A DNA stretch of 6,618 nt from Spirochaetaceae bacterium (lineage in GTDB: Bacteria; Spirochaetota; Spirochaetia; Treponematales; Breznakiellaceae). The DNA is taken from contig JAITCP010000106.1 of NCBI GenBank assembly GCA_031283025.1, positions 1 to 6,618 of the forward strand, given 5' to 3'. Positions within the stretch are counted from its first letter, which is position 1. Every line of letters starts with the position of its first letter. A program made the translations under genes and the position numbers. Shown piece after piece: positions 1 to 5,880 of this stretch. Under the pieces are notes generated by a model. That model had not been told where the DNA came from. It worked only from the letters and a program-made list of their open reading frames with translations, and did not search any database.

Positions 1-815
1 ACGTTTTCCACACTTGTGTTTATCCGGTAATGACCCTGCATACCAATCCCGTCAATAAGCGGCCTGCCGTTCACATTGGGATTTTTTTCATTAAGTTCTT
101 TTACCATATTATAAACAGCCAGAGCCTTGTTCCGGTTGTCCAGGCCGTAATCGTTGTAGTACAGCTTTGCGTCAGGATCGGCTTCCCGCGCCGCCCTGAA
201 TGCCATTTCTATATAGTCCTGCCCTATCGCCTTATACCAGGGGCTTTGCCGCAGGCAAGCCCTCCAGTCGCCGGGATTTCCCGGATTGTCAATAACCGCC
301 TCATTCAGCACGTCCCACGATACCACTCTGCCCTTAAAATGGGCCGCCACAGTTTTAACATGGGTTACAAGGTTGTTGACCGCGTCTGCGCGGCGTATGC
401 CTTCCCTGTTTATCCATTCGGGGGACTGCTGATGCCACACAAGCGTGTGGCCGTGCATTTTCATGCCCGCTTCAAGGACGGCGTTTACAAGCCGGTCCGC
501 CGTCTCAAAAGTAAAAACCCCTTTATCCCTCTGGAGGTACAGTGGCTTCATGGCATTTTCCGCAGTTAAAATGTTGAAGTGTTTTTTCAACATTTCAAAG
601 CGCGGCCCTCCAATGTCTGTGGGTGAAATAACGTTGCCTACGGGAAAGAACGCCGCGTACCGTTCTTTAAGAGCCGGAGTTTCCCCCGCCGCGCTATTCG
701 TTCCTTCCCGTATCCCATTTGTCCTGCAGAATGACAAAAGAAATAAAATAACTCCCAAACCGGTTACTAGAACCGCGCCGCCTGTCCGCTTCAACGCCGC
801 TTTCTTCCTTTCCAT
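1..815 (-). CDS. GH10 endo-1,4-beta-xylanase, C-terminus beyond window
   Basis: Retaining glycoside hydrolase family 10 enzyme that cleaves internal beta-1,4 bonds of xylan; 271 codons are present and the frame is open at the window edge. Family landmarks in order: TAENAMKP (residues 84-91), MHGHTLVWHQQSP (120-132, substrate-binding His and Trp), WDVLNE ending in acid/base Glu172, YYNDYGLDN (219-227), and DGIGMQGHY (255-263) with conserved His262. The nucleophile Glu (ITELD-type motif) should follow about 20-35 residues later and is cut off. A basic start (MERKK) and a hydrophobic segment at about 14-29 ending in Cys30 indicate a signal anchor or signal peptide. LSFC is a poor lipobox, so lipidation is uncertain. 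ATG 815 overlaps the upstream stop as TAATG and lacks its own Shine-Dalgarno, pointing to translational coupling with the binding-protein gene. Family assignment is very secure; xylan as substrate is inferred from family. Confidence 0.95.
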   Translation of the reverse strand, partial: MERKKAALKRTGGAVLVTGLGVILFLLSFCRTNGIREGTNSAAGETPALKERYAAFFPVGNVISPTDIGGPRFEMLKKHFNILTAENAMKPLYLQRDKGVFTFETADRLVNAVLEAGMKMHGHTLVWHQQSPEWINREGIRRADAVNNLVTHVKTVAAHFKGRVVSWDVLNEAVIDNPGNPGDWRACLRQSPWYKAIGQDYIEMAFRAAREADPDAKLYYNDYGLDNRNKALAVYNMVKELNEKNPNVNGRPLIDGIGMQGHYRINTSVEN

Positions 816-2404
816 TACGGCGCTACATATTTTTCCGCACGTTCCTTGCGGATAACTTCCGCTCCGGAAGCAAGCCAATCGGCGACGCTGCTGTCATACA
901 CACGGTCAAAATCAAACGGCTTCGCGATAATCGCCTGAATAAGGAATGCCTTTGCCTTGTCCTGCAATGTCTGGACTAAAGGGCCGGCGGCGGTAAGCGG
1001 GGAAGAAGGGACAATCACCGGACTTGGCCGCGCGTTGTTCATGGCGGTATTATGCGCCGCAATAATCCTCTCCGCAGGCCAGGGATAAGCGGCGGCAAGC
1101 GCTCTTATGCTTTCTTCTTCTGTTTGAAGGAAAAGGCCGTTCAGTATCGGGGTGTAATCAATGTTTTGCCCGCTGTTCTGTATCCACCCTCCTTCCGCGG
1201 AGGGGTTAATCTTGGGTACGCCGTCTATGATTGTGTGCACAATTCCTTCCGGCCCCGTCTGGATAAAGTGGTAGTTTTCATATTTGGAAAGCCAGTTAAG
1301 GTAGCGCATAGCCGCCTCGGGGTTCTTTGACGATGCGGGGATAAAGTAATTGAGGCCCGCCGGATCATAGGAAATTTTGTGGGTAATGCCGTCTGCGCTG
1401 GTCATGCAGTCAACGGTGATCCATTCCGCGTCAGGAACATTCTTCTGCAAATCAGAGAACAGCCGCTCGCTTTCCCGGAAAATCTGATCCCAGTTGTGGC
1501 TAAAAGCCCCCACAACTCCGCTCTTGATAAGGTTGTTCGGATGTTCATCATCCCGGTACAGGGGAAAGTCCGGGGCGATAAGCCCGGCGTTGTACATTTT
1601 GTTAAGGAAGCGGACGCCCTCCTTGTAGTCGGGAATAAGGAAGTAGCGCTCTACAACGCCGTTGACCCAGCGGTCTTTAATGGAAATATTCGGATCAATA
1701 AACGATTCCAAAATTGCCCCGCCCGTCCACCGCACGTCCTGGGCCAGGGTAAAGGGTATTACTTTGCTTTTGCCCACATTGCCGGGGTCGTTTTCCTTAA
1801 AAGCTGTCAGCGCGTCAAAAAATTCCTGTGTGGTTTTTGGAACCGGTAAACCCAGCTTGTCCAGCCAATCTTTGCGGATAAAAACGTTGAGCCGGGCGAC
1901 ATTCATCCGCCTGGCGGGAATGGAGAACACCTGCCCGGTTTTTGCGTTCATGTTCCGGCGTATAAAGTCCCTGCCGGGCAGGGCTGGATCGGGTCCCAGG
2001 AAGGCTTTCAGGTCTTTAAGCGTCGTGTCCAGGTAGGGGTTTAAGTCGTATATTCCCCCCATTTCCGACCAGTTGGTAATATTGTCCCCGGAGTAGGTCA
2101 TACACACGTCGGGGGGAGTCCCGGCGGCCATCAGATTGATAAGGGATTGTTCTTCTTCCGCGCGGGGAACCGGAATGAATTCAATAATAATGTTTTCATC
2201 CGCCAGAAGTTTTTGCTTAATCCACTCCGTCCACTTATTGTCGGTCGGATTGGTTTTGCCGCCGTCAGTACCCCGGTCGTACACCTCTACCGTAATGCGG
2301 GCCTGCTTTCCCGAATCTCCTCTTGATTTGTCGCATCCGCCAAACAGCAGGGTAAATACTGTCAGGATAGCCGCAAAAAGTGTAAATACTGTCCGTTTCT
2401 TCAT
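815..2404 (-). CDS. ABC transporter extracellular solute-binding lipoprotein (family 1, LplA/YtcQ type)
   Basis: 529-residue lipoprotein that would capture an oligosaccharide and deliver it to the permease pair encoded just upstream. ATG 2404 is chosen because AAGGAG (2417-2412) lies 7 nt before it and because it starts a clean signal peptide: MKKR, a hydrophobic core, then lipobox LFGGC with Cys24. The frame extends back to ATG 2464, but that adds 20 residues ahead of the signal and has no ribosome site. Binding-protein features include AAGTPPDV (93-100), GGIYDLNPYLD (116-126) and RKDWLDKLGLPVP (177-189), the last very typical of family 1 proteins. The length of about 530 fits the LplA/YtcQ subgroup, longer than the maltose-binding type. 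A 64-nt gap with a hairpin separates it from the permease, and it overlaps the xylanase start by one base. Xylo-oligosaccharide as ligand is inferred from that neighbour only. Confidence 0.93.
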   Translation of the reverse strand: MKKRTVFTLFAAILTVFTLLFGGCDKSRGDSGKQARITVEVYDRGTDGGKTNPTDNKWTEWIKQKLLADENIIIEFIPVPRAEEEQSLINLMAAGTPPDVCMTYSGDNITNWSEMGGIYDLNPYLDTTLKDLKAFLGPDPALPGRDFIRRNMNAKTGQVFSIPARRMNVARLNVFIRKDWLDKLGLPVPKTTQEFFDALTAFKENDPGNVGKSKVIPFTLAQDVRWTGGAILESFIDPNISIKDRWVNGVVERYFLIPDYKEGVRFLNKMYNAGLIAPDFPLYRDDEHPNNLIKSGVVGAFSHNWDQIFRESERLFSDLQKNVPDAEWITVDCMTSADGITHKISYDPAGLNYFIPASSKNPEAAMRYLNWLSKYENYHFIQTGPEGIVHTIIDGVPKINPSAEGGWIQNSGQNIDYTPILNGLFLQTEEESIRALAAAYPWPAERIIAAHNTAMNNARPSPVIVPSSPLTAAGPLVQTLQDKAKAFLIQAIIAKPFDFDRVYDSSVADWLASGAEVIRKERAEKYVAP

Positions 2405-2468
2405 AATTGTTCTCCTTTGCGTAAAATAAAACTCTAATATAGAGTAAAATCTAAGATGATACAATGCG
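2405..2468 (-). promoter_or_regulatory. Intra-operon spacer with Shine-Dalgarno and hairpin before the binding-protein gene
   Basis: This is the only real gap inside the transporter operon. On the minus strand it carries a perfect 6-bp stem, ACTCTA-loop-TAGAGT (2445-2431), followed by TTTTATTTT, then AAGGAG seven bases before ATG 2404. The AU-only loop and weak stem make an efficient terminator unlikely. A partial attenuator, or a 3'-end or processing element that separates expression of permease and binding protein, are possible readings. No separate promoter is evident. Confidence 0.5.
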
Positions 2469-3344
2469 CTACCCCTTTACCGATCCGACAGTAACGCCGG
2501 CAATAAAGTGACGCTGCAACCAGGGGTACACCATTATAATGGGTATTGTGGCAAACATAACCGCCGCCGCTTTAATGCCGTCAGTAGCCGCAGGAATTCC
2601 CCCCGCAATGCCTTCCTGGGTTGCAATTTCTATAGAAGAAAGGTTGTTGATTATATTGTACAGCTTGAGCTGTATGGGATGATACTTGGGAGCGGACATA
2701 AGGTACATAAGGGCGTCTGTAAAACCGTTCCAGCGGCCAACCGCGTAGAACAGGGCGAGTGTTGCCAGCACCGGCGCGGACAGGGGCAGGTAAATACGGA
2801 CAAGCACAAAAAAGGGATTAGCCCCGTCAAGCTCCGCGGATTCCCGCAGGCTGTCCGGTACGGAGTAAAAGAAACTTCGCAGAATGATCATGTTGAATAC
2901 GGAAAGGCAGTTTGGCAGGATAAGCGCCAGCGGGTTGTTAAGTAAATGAAGGTCTTTTAACAGGATGTAATTTGGTATGGTTCCCGCGCTAAAGTACATG
3001 GTAAAAATGATCAAGAGATTGATGATTTTTTTACCTTTTAAGTCATAAATAAGGGGAAAGGCACAGAGTATGGTCATGCTCAGCGAAACCAGGGTGCAAA
3101 TAATGGTAAGGATCACCGTCCAGATCATGGAGCGGGAAAAGGACGGATCCATAAAAACATAGTGGTAAGAATCAAAAGTTGGTTTTACCGGCATAAAGGA
3201 AACCTGGCGGTTTACAATAGCCATAGGATCGCTTAAGGAGCGGGCCAGTATGTTCAGCATGGGGAACAGGCACACCGCCATTACCAAAAAACATAAAAGA
3301 GCAATAATCAAGTCGCCGGTTTTTCTTGAAAGTGATTTAATCAT
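2469..3344 (-). CDS. ABC sugar transporter permease, YtcP/LplC type
   Basis: 291-residue inner-membrane permease, the second of the pair, expected to form a heterodimer with the upstream permease and dock a sugar-type ATPase. Hydrophobic segments begin at about residue 11 and run through six predicted helices. The cytoplasmic EAA loop is present as ESAELDGANP, with Glu168, Asp173 and Gly174, followed by the usual IYLP. GRWNGFTDALMYL and the C-terminal end GVTVGSVKG are typical of the YtcP/CarB-like group used for complex polysaccharides. The start is certain: AGGAGG (3355-3350) is 5 nt before ATG 3344, and the codon overlaps the previous stop as ATGA. It ends with UAG. No ATPase gene is in the window; systems of this type commonly use a shared MsmX-like ATPase encoded elsewhere. 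Confidence 0.95.
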   Translation of the reverse strand: MIKSLSRKTGDLIIALLCFLVMAVCLFPMLNILARSLSDPMAIVNRQVSFMPVKPTFDSYHYVFMDPSFSRSMIWTVILTIICTLVSLSMTILCAFPLIYDLKGKKIINLLIIFTMYFSAGTIPNYILLKDLHLLNNPLALILPNCLSVFNMIILRSFFYSVPDSLRESAELDGANPFFVLVRIYLPLSAPVLATLALFYAVGRWNGFTDALMYLMSAPKYHPIQLKLYNIINNLSSIEIATQEGIAGGIPAATDGIKAAAVMFATIPIIMVYPWLQRHFIAGVTVGSVKG

Positions 3345-4291
3345 GGCGGCCTCCTACCAAATGCCCCGCTCTCCGGCTTTTTTGCCAGAGCGTTGGCTGA
3401 AAAAAGGAAGATAACGCAGACCACAGACTGGAACAGCCCGACAGCCGCGGTAAGGGAAAACTGGCTTGAACGAATGCCGACACGGTACACCAGGGTACTG
3501 ATAACATCCGCCACCTGCATAACCGTTGGGTTTGCCAGCGTGTATGGCCTGTCAAATTCGCTGCCCAGAATGCGCCCCAGGTTAAGGATTAAAAGCACGA
3601 CGATTGTGGAGCGGATGCCCGGCAGGGTAACGTACCAGATTTTGCGCCAGCGGCCCGCGCCGTCAACTTCGGCGGCCTCGTACAGTTCCGGGTTAATTCC
3701 GGTAATCGCCGCCAGGTAGATAATTGTGCCCCAGCCCATTTCCTTCCATACTCCCAGCCCCGCATACGTGCCGATCCACAAACCCTTCTTCATTAAGAAG
3801 TCAATCGGTCCCAGGCCTAACTTTCCCAGCATTATGTTGACAACGCCGCCTGAAGGGGCCAAAAGCTGGCTGGCAATACCGGCAACGATAATCCATGAAA
3901 GAAAGTGGGGCAGGTAAATTACCGTTTGGGTAACTTTTTTATACATTTTGAAAGATGCTAATTCGTTCAATAGAATGGCAAGAATAACCGGAGCGGGAAA
4001 ACCCACAACCAGATCAAGGAAGTTGAGAACCAGGGTATTCCGCAGACTGTAATAAAAGTCCTGGGATTGAAAAGCCTGGTTGAACCATTTAAGACCCACC
4101 CATGGCGAATTCCACACCCCCCGGAAAATGTTGTAATCCTTAAAGGCAATAACGATGTTCGTCATGGGGATATAGCGGAATACCACAAAAAAGGCCATAG
4201 GCAAAAACAGCATAAGGTACAGCATCCACGTCCGCTGCCAATAATGACTTGGGGTTTTTGTAATTTTAGGGTGTGTAATGGTATTTGTCAT
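3341..4291 (-). CDS. ABC polysaccharide transporter permease, LplB type
   Basis: 316-residue inner-membrane permease and first gene of the uptake operon. After a polar N terminus of about 20 residues comes the first membrane helix (about 22-38). The LplB signature follows: FRYIPM, then FKDYNIFRGVWNSPWVGLKWF (in the range 50-70). The EAA loop reads EAAEVDGAG with Glu205, Asp210 and Gly211, followed by a LPGI element. ATG 4291 is supported by AAGGAG (4302-4297) five bases upstream. The stop UGA overlaps the next start (ATGA), so the two subunits are probably made in equal amounts. The substrate is not visible in the sequence; the co-operonic xylanase suggests xylan oligosaccharides. It lies 126 nt downstream of the rpn gene on the same strand, so read-through from rpn cannot be excluded. 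Confidence 0.95.
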   Translation of the reverse strand: MTNTITHPKITKTPSHYWQRTWMLYLMLFLPMAFFVVFRYIPMTNIVIAFKDYNIFRGVWNSPWVGLKWFNQAFQSQDFYYSLRNTLVLNFLDLVVGFPAPVILAILLNELASFKMYKKVTQTVIYLPHFLSWIIVAGIASQLLAPSGGVVNIMLGKLGLGPIDFLMKKGLWIGTYAGLGVWKEMGWGTIIYLAAITGINPELYEAAEVDGAGRWRKIWYVTLPGIRSTIVVLLILNLGRILGSEFDRPYTLANPTVMQVADVISTLVYRVGIRSSQFSLTAAVGLFQSVVCVIFLFSANALAKKPESGAFGRRPP

Positions 4292-4417
4292 TTGTACTCC
4301 TTATTTATTTCACCCATGATACTACAGGAAAGAAAAAAAAAGATAGGGAAAAATATGAGAAATATGTAAGAAGTATGGAAAAAATATGGAAAAAATCACA
4401 ATAATCGGTTGTATACG
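4292..4417 (-). promoter_or_regulatory. Leader region of the transporter operon, with phased A-tract/TATG repeats
   Basis: 126-bp space between rpn and the first permease. Read on the plus strand, TATG recurs at 4354, 4363, 4374 and 4385 with purine-rich A-runs between, roughly one helical turn apart, followed (towards the permease) by a run of nine A at 4333-4341. This pattern can bend DNA and could act as an UP-element-like or protein-binding region. A weak minus-strand promoter (TTGTGA 4401-4396, 18 nt, CATACT 4377-4372) matches consensus at only 4/6 in each box. No Rho-independent terminator is seen after rpn. AAGGAG at 4302-4297 is the ribosome site of the permease. Confidence 0.4.
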
Positions 4418-4663
4418 CTAATTTTTAATGCTGGTAATGGTTTGAATATCAAGGCCGGTGATTTTTTGTATAAAATCAGGTGAAGCCCCCTGTGCAAGGG
4501 CGTTACGCGCAACTTCTTCCCGGCCTTCCGCTCTGCCCTCCGCTCTGCCCTCCACTCTGCCCTCCACTCTGCCCTCCACTCTGCCTTTTTCTATACCCTC
4601 CTCTATGCCTTCTTCATAACGATATGCCAGGGCATCATCCCAATTCCATTCCGTCATTAACAT
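4418..4663 (-). CDS. Predicted internal product RpnS (C-terminal antitoxin of the Rpn gene)
   Basis: An in-frame internal start within rpn. GGAGGT (4676-4671) lies 7 nt before ATG 4663 (Met226 of the full protein), and a second ATG follows two codons on (Met228). The product would be 81 residues, starting MLMTEWNWDD and holding all of the four-residue repeats (its residues 27-46) and the C-terminal tail, without any nuclease residues. In studied Rpn genes the small C-terminal protein is translated separately, dimerises through a helix with variable four-residue repeats and blocks the toxic full-length protein; this layout matches. The internal site is much stronger than the start of the full-length protein, which would give excess inhibitor. 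Separate translation is predicted, not shown. Confidence 0.6.
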   Translation of the reverse strand: MLMTEWNWDDALAYRYEEGIEEGIEKGRVEGRVEGRVEGRAEGRAEGREEVARNALAQGASPDFIQKITGLDIQTITSIKN

Positions 4664-5338
4664 ATTCAGTACCTCCGTCGCATTTTTTCCAAGAAATTCC
4701 CTCAGTATATCGTGATCACGGCAGTATTTTACCGCCTCCCTTATCGCTTCTTCCAGATTAGCCGCCGCTGTCTCAATATCCCTCACCCTCTCGATAAAAG
4801 CGCTGTATTCTCCCAAGGTCTTGCACTTCTCCGCTATCCCCTTGTTCCGCCCCTGATTAATGTTGATCACCCTTACTTCCAGTTCCAGCGCCAGGAGAGC
4901 TTTCTTTTTTATCTCCGGCAACAAACCGCCCGCAAAGGCATCGGATAACTTTATAATCTCCTCATCAGGATAGGGGCTTACTCCGTTGTACAACACAAAA
5001 AATTCAGGCCGGGGTATGGGTATAAGCCGTGAAGCGTAAATATTCTTTTCTCCGATTATTTTCTCATAGATTCTTGCTATGTATATCAGAAGCCGGAGCG
5101 CTATATTGGGATTGATGGTTGACTGATGCTCAATGAGTATTACCAATTTATCGCCGATTTCAAAAGAAATATCGTTGATTCTGTCCTTGAAAAGCACATT
5201 CTGCAGCGTATTGATGGTAACCGGAATGTCGGCGGGCAGCGAAACCCCCTCAAGGGCGCAGTATAATTCCCGAAGTAAGTCCGGGTCGCTGAAAAGGAAG
5301 GAGAAAACACTGTCTTTGTACCTTATATTAGCGCCCAT
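4418..5338 (-). CDS. rpn: Rpn-family PD-(D/E)XK nuclease (putative transposase/invertase family), full-length product
   Basis: 306-residue member of the Rpn/PDDEXK_2 family, once called putative transposases and now known in E. coli as DNA nucleases acting in toxin-antitoxin type phage defence. Visible motifs: N-terminal YKDSVFSFLFSDPDLL (7-22); the catalytic core with Asp56 in NDISFEIGDK and Glu70-x-Gln72 in LIEHQST; then PEFFVLYNG (111-119). The nuclease half is followed by a helical region, five exact GR[VA]E units (252-271) preceded by two related GIE[EK] units, and a conserved tail (GLDIQTI). The active site looks intact. ATG 5338 has no Shine-Dalgarno, but a promoter is placed so that transcription would begin at this A. 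It ends with UAG. The neighbours are a divergent HEPN/MNT pair and the transporter operon downstream. A role in defence is inferred from family and neighbours. Confidence 0.9.
   Translation of the reverse strand: MGANIRYKDSVFSFLFSDPDLLRELYCALEGVSLPADIPVTINTLQNVLFKDRINDISFEIGDKLVILIEHQSTINPNIALRLLIYIARIYEKIIGEKNIYASRLIPIPRPEFFVLYNGVSPYPDEEIIKLSDAFAGGLLPEIKKKALLALELEVRVININQGRNKGIAEKCKTLGEYSAFIERVRDIETAAANLEEAIREAVKYCRDHDILREFLGKNATEVLNMLMTEWNWDDALAYRYEEGIEEGIEKGRVEGRVEGRVEGRAEGRAEGREEVARNALAQGASPDFIQKITGLDIQTITSIKN
4526..4585 (-). repeat. Five 12-bp tandem repeats encoding GRVE/GRAE
   Basis: Five in-frame units with period 12: TCTGCC recurs on the plus strand at 4532, 4544, 4556, 4568 and 4580. 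On the coding strand three units are GGCAGAGTGGAG (GRVE) and two are GGCAGAGCGGAG/A (GRAE). More diverged related units lie on either side (GIEEGIEK before, GREE after). The three identical copies suggest recent slippage. Because the unit is a multiple of three, copy number can change without breaking rpn. Confidence 0.95.
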
Positions 5339-5344
5339 GTTACC

Positions 5345-5373
5345 ATTATGGGGTATTTGTATGGTTTTTTCAA
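5345..5373 (-). promoter_or_regulatory. Sigma-70-like promoter of rpn, predicted leaderless
   Basis: Minus-strand boxes TTGAAA (5373-5368) and CATAAT (5350-5345), each 5/6 to consensus, with the ideal 17-nt spacer. Counting seven bases past the -10 box puts the transcription start at 5338, the A of the rpn ATG. This agrees with the absence of a Shine-Dalgarno before that codon. Confidence 0.6.
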
Positions 5374-5439
5374 TCGGCGGCCTTCCGTACTGCTCTCCAC
5401 TCCAGGGTATGTAAAGGGGGCAATATCGACAAATACCCC
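5350..5439. repeat. Inverted pair of an 11-bp motif in the divergent promoter region
   Basis: ACAAATACCCC occurs on the plus strand at 5429-5439, and its exact reverse complement GGGGTATTTGT at 5350-5360. Each copy therefore points towards its own gene and sits inside that gene's predicted core promoter. In the rpn promoter it ends at the first base of the -10 box; in the HEPN promoter it begins inside the -35 box. The arms are 68 nt apart, too far for a simple terminator, so a shared operator is the more natural reading. Confidence 0.6.
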
Positions 5440-5455
5440 CCAGGGGATTTATACT
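5426..5455 (+). promoter_or_regulatory. Sigma-70-like promoter of the HEPN/MNT pair, predicted nearly leaderless
   Basis: Plus-strand boxes TCGACA (5426-5431) and TATACT (5450-5455), each 5/6 to consensus, spaced 18 nt. The predicted transcription start is at about 5462, one base before ATG 5463. The spacer contains the palindrome CCCC-CA-GGGG (5437-5446), a possible operator. AGGGGA (5442-5447) is 15 nt before the ATG, too far for a normal ribosome site, and would not be in this transcript. Confidence 0.5.
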
Positions 5456-5462
5456 TGAATAT

Positions 5463-5879
5463 ATGGGAAAACCAGGCGAAGATATTCGCTGGAAACAGCG
5501 TTTTTACAACTATAAAAAAGCCCTTGTCACATTGAAAAGCGCCGTAGAACTTGCGAAAACCCGTAACCTGACCGATCTTGAAAAACAGGGAATGATACAG
5601 GAGTTTGAGTTTACCTTTGAGATGGCCTGGAACGTGATGAAGGACTACCTCGAAGAACAGGGAATAACCGGCATTATCGGCAGCAAGGGCGCGGTTCGAC
5701 ACGCATTCAACAAGGACCTTATTGAGGATGGGCAGGTATGGATGAATATGATTGAAAGTCGTAATCTTTCCGCTCATTCCTATGACGAAGAGACGGCTGA
5801 AAATTTGGTTAACGCAATAATAAGCAATTATTATAATCAATTTGCCGTATTTGCCGAAAAAATGAATGGCCTGGAATAA
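5463..5879 (+). CDS. hepT: HEPN-domain toxin / nucleotidyltransferase substrate-binding protein (HI0074-like)
   Basis: 138-residue all-helical HEPN protein of the HI0074 type, the RNase-toxin half of a HEPN/MNT module. The start WKQRFYNYKKAL (10-21), EFEFTFEMAW (47-56) and WMNMIESRNLSAHSY (93-107) are family landmarks. The last contains the exact RX4HXY motif, Arg100-His105-Tyr107. Arg and His are the ribonuclease residues in HEPN proteins. In characterised HepT the Tyr is AMPylated by the partner, which neutralises the toxin. ATG 5463 is the only sensible start and has no Shine-Dalgarno at normal distance; the promoter suggests a nearly leaderless mRNA. The partner gene follows after one base, with toxin before antitoxin as usual for this group. 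It is transcribed away from rpn. Family assignment is firm; toxicity is inferred. Confidence 0.88.
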   Translation: MGKPGEDIRWKQRFYNYKKALVTLKSAVELAKTRNLTDLEKQGMIQEFEFTFEMAWNVMKDYLEEQGITGIIGSKGAVRHAFNKDLIEDGQVWMNMIESRNLSAHSYDEETAENLVNAIISNYYNQFAVFAEKMNGLE

Positions 5880-5880
5880 T

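Noticed and set aside
2405..2464. Longer start (ATG 2464) for the binding protein
   Set aside because: It would place 20 residues before the signal peptide, spans the hairpin and has no ribosome site, while ATG 2404 has AAGGAG at 7 nt.
4372..4401. TTGTGA-18-CATACT as the transporter operon promoter
   Set aside because: Only 4/6 matches in each box in very AT-rich DNA; too weak to call as a separate feature.
4518..4600. CRISPR-like array
   Set aside because: The repeats are contiguous 12-bp units without spacers, in frame within a protein.
4418..5338. Treating the Rpn gene as an active transposon or insertion sequence
   Set aside because: Despite the old family name, no terminal inverted repeats or target duplications are seen around it; the 11-bp inverted pair lies in the promoters, on one side only.
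5416..5441. GGGGG...CCCCC hairpin as a terminator
   Set aside because: Five G-C pairs around a 15-nt loop with no U-run, overlapping a promoter; not a terminator.
5866..5880. Upstream ATG for the MNT gene
   Set aside because: Its first residues come from the overlapping end of the HEPN gene, and the family pattern starts with the MEYGL-like segment at 5881.
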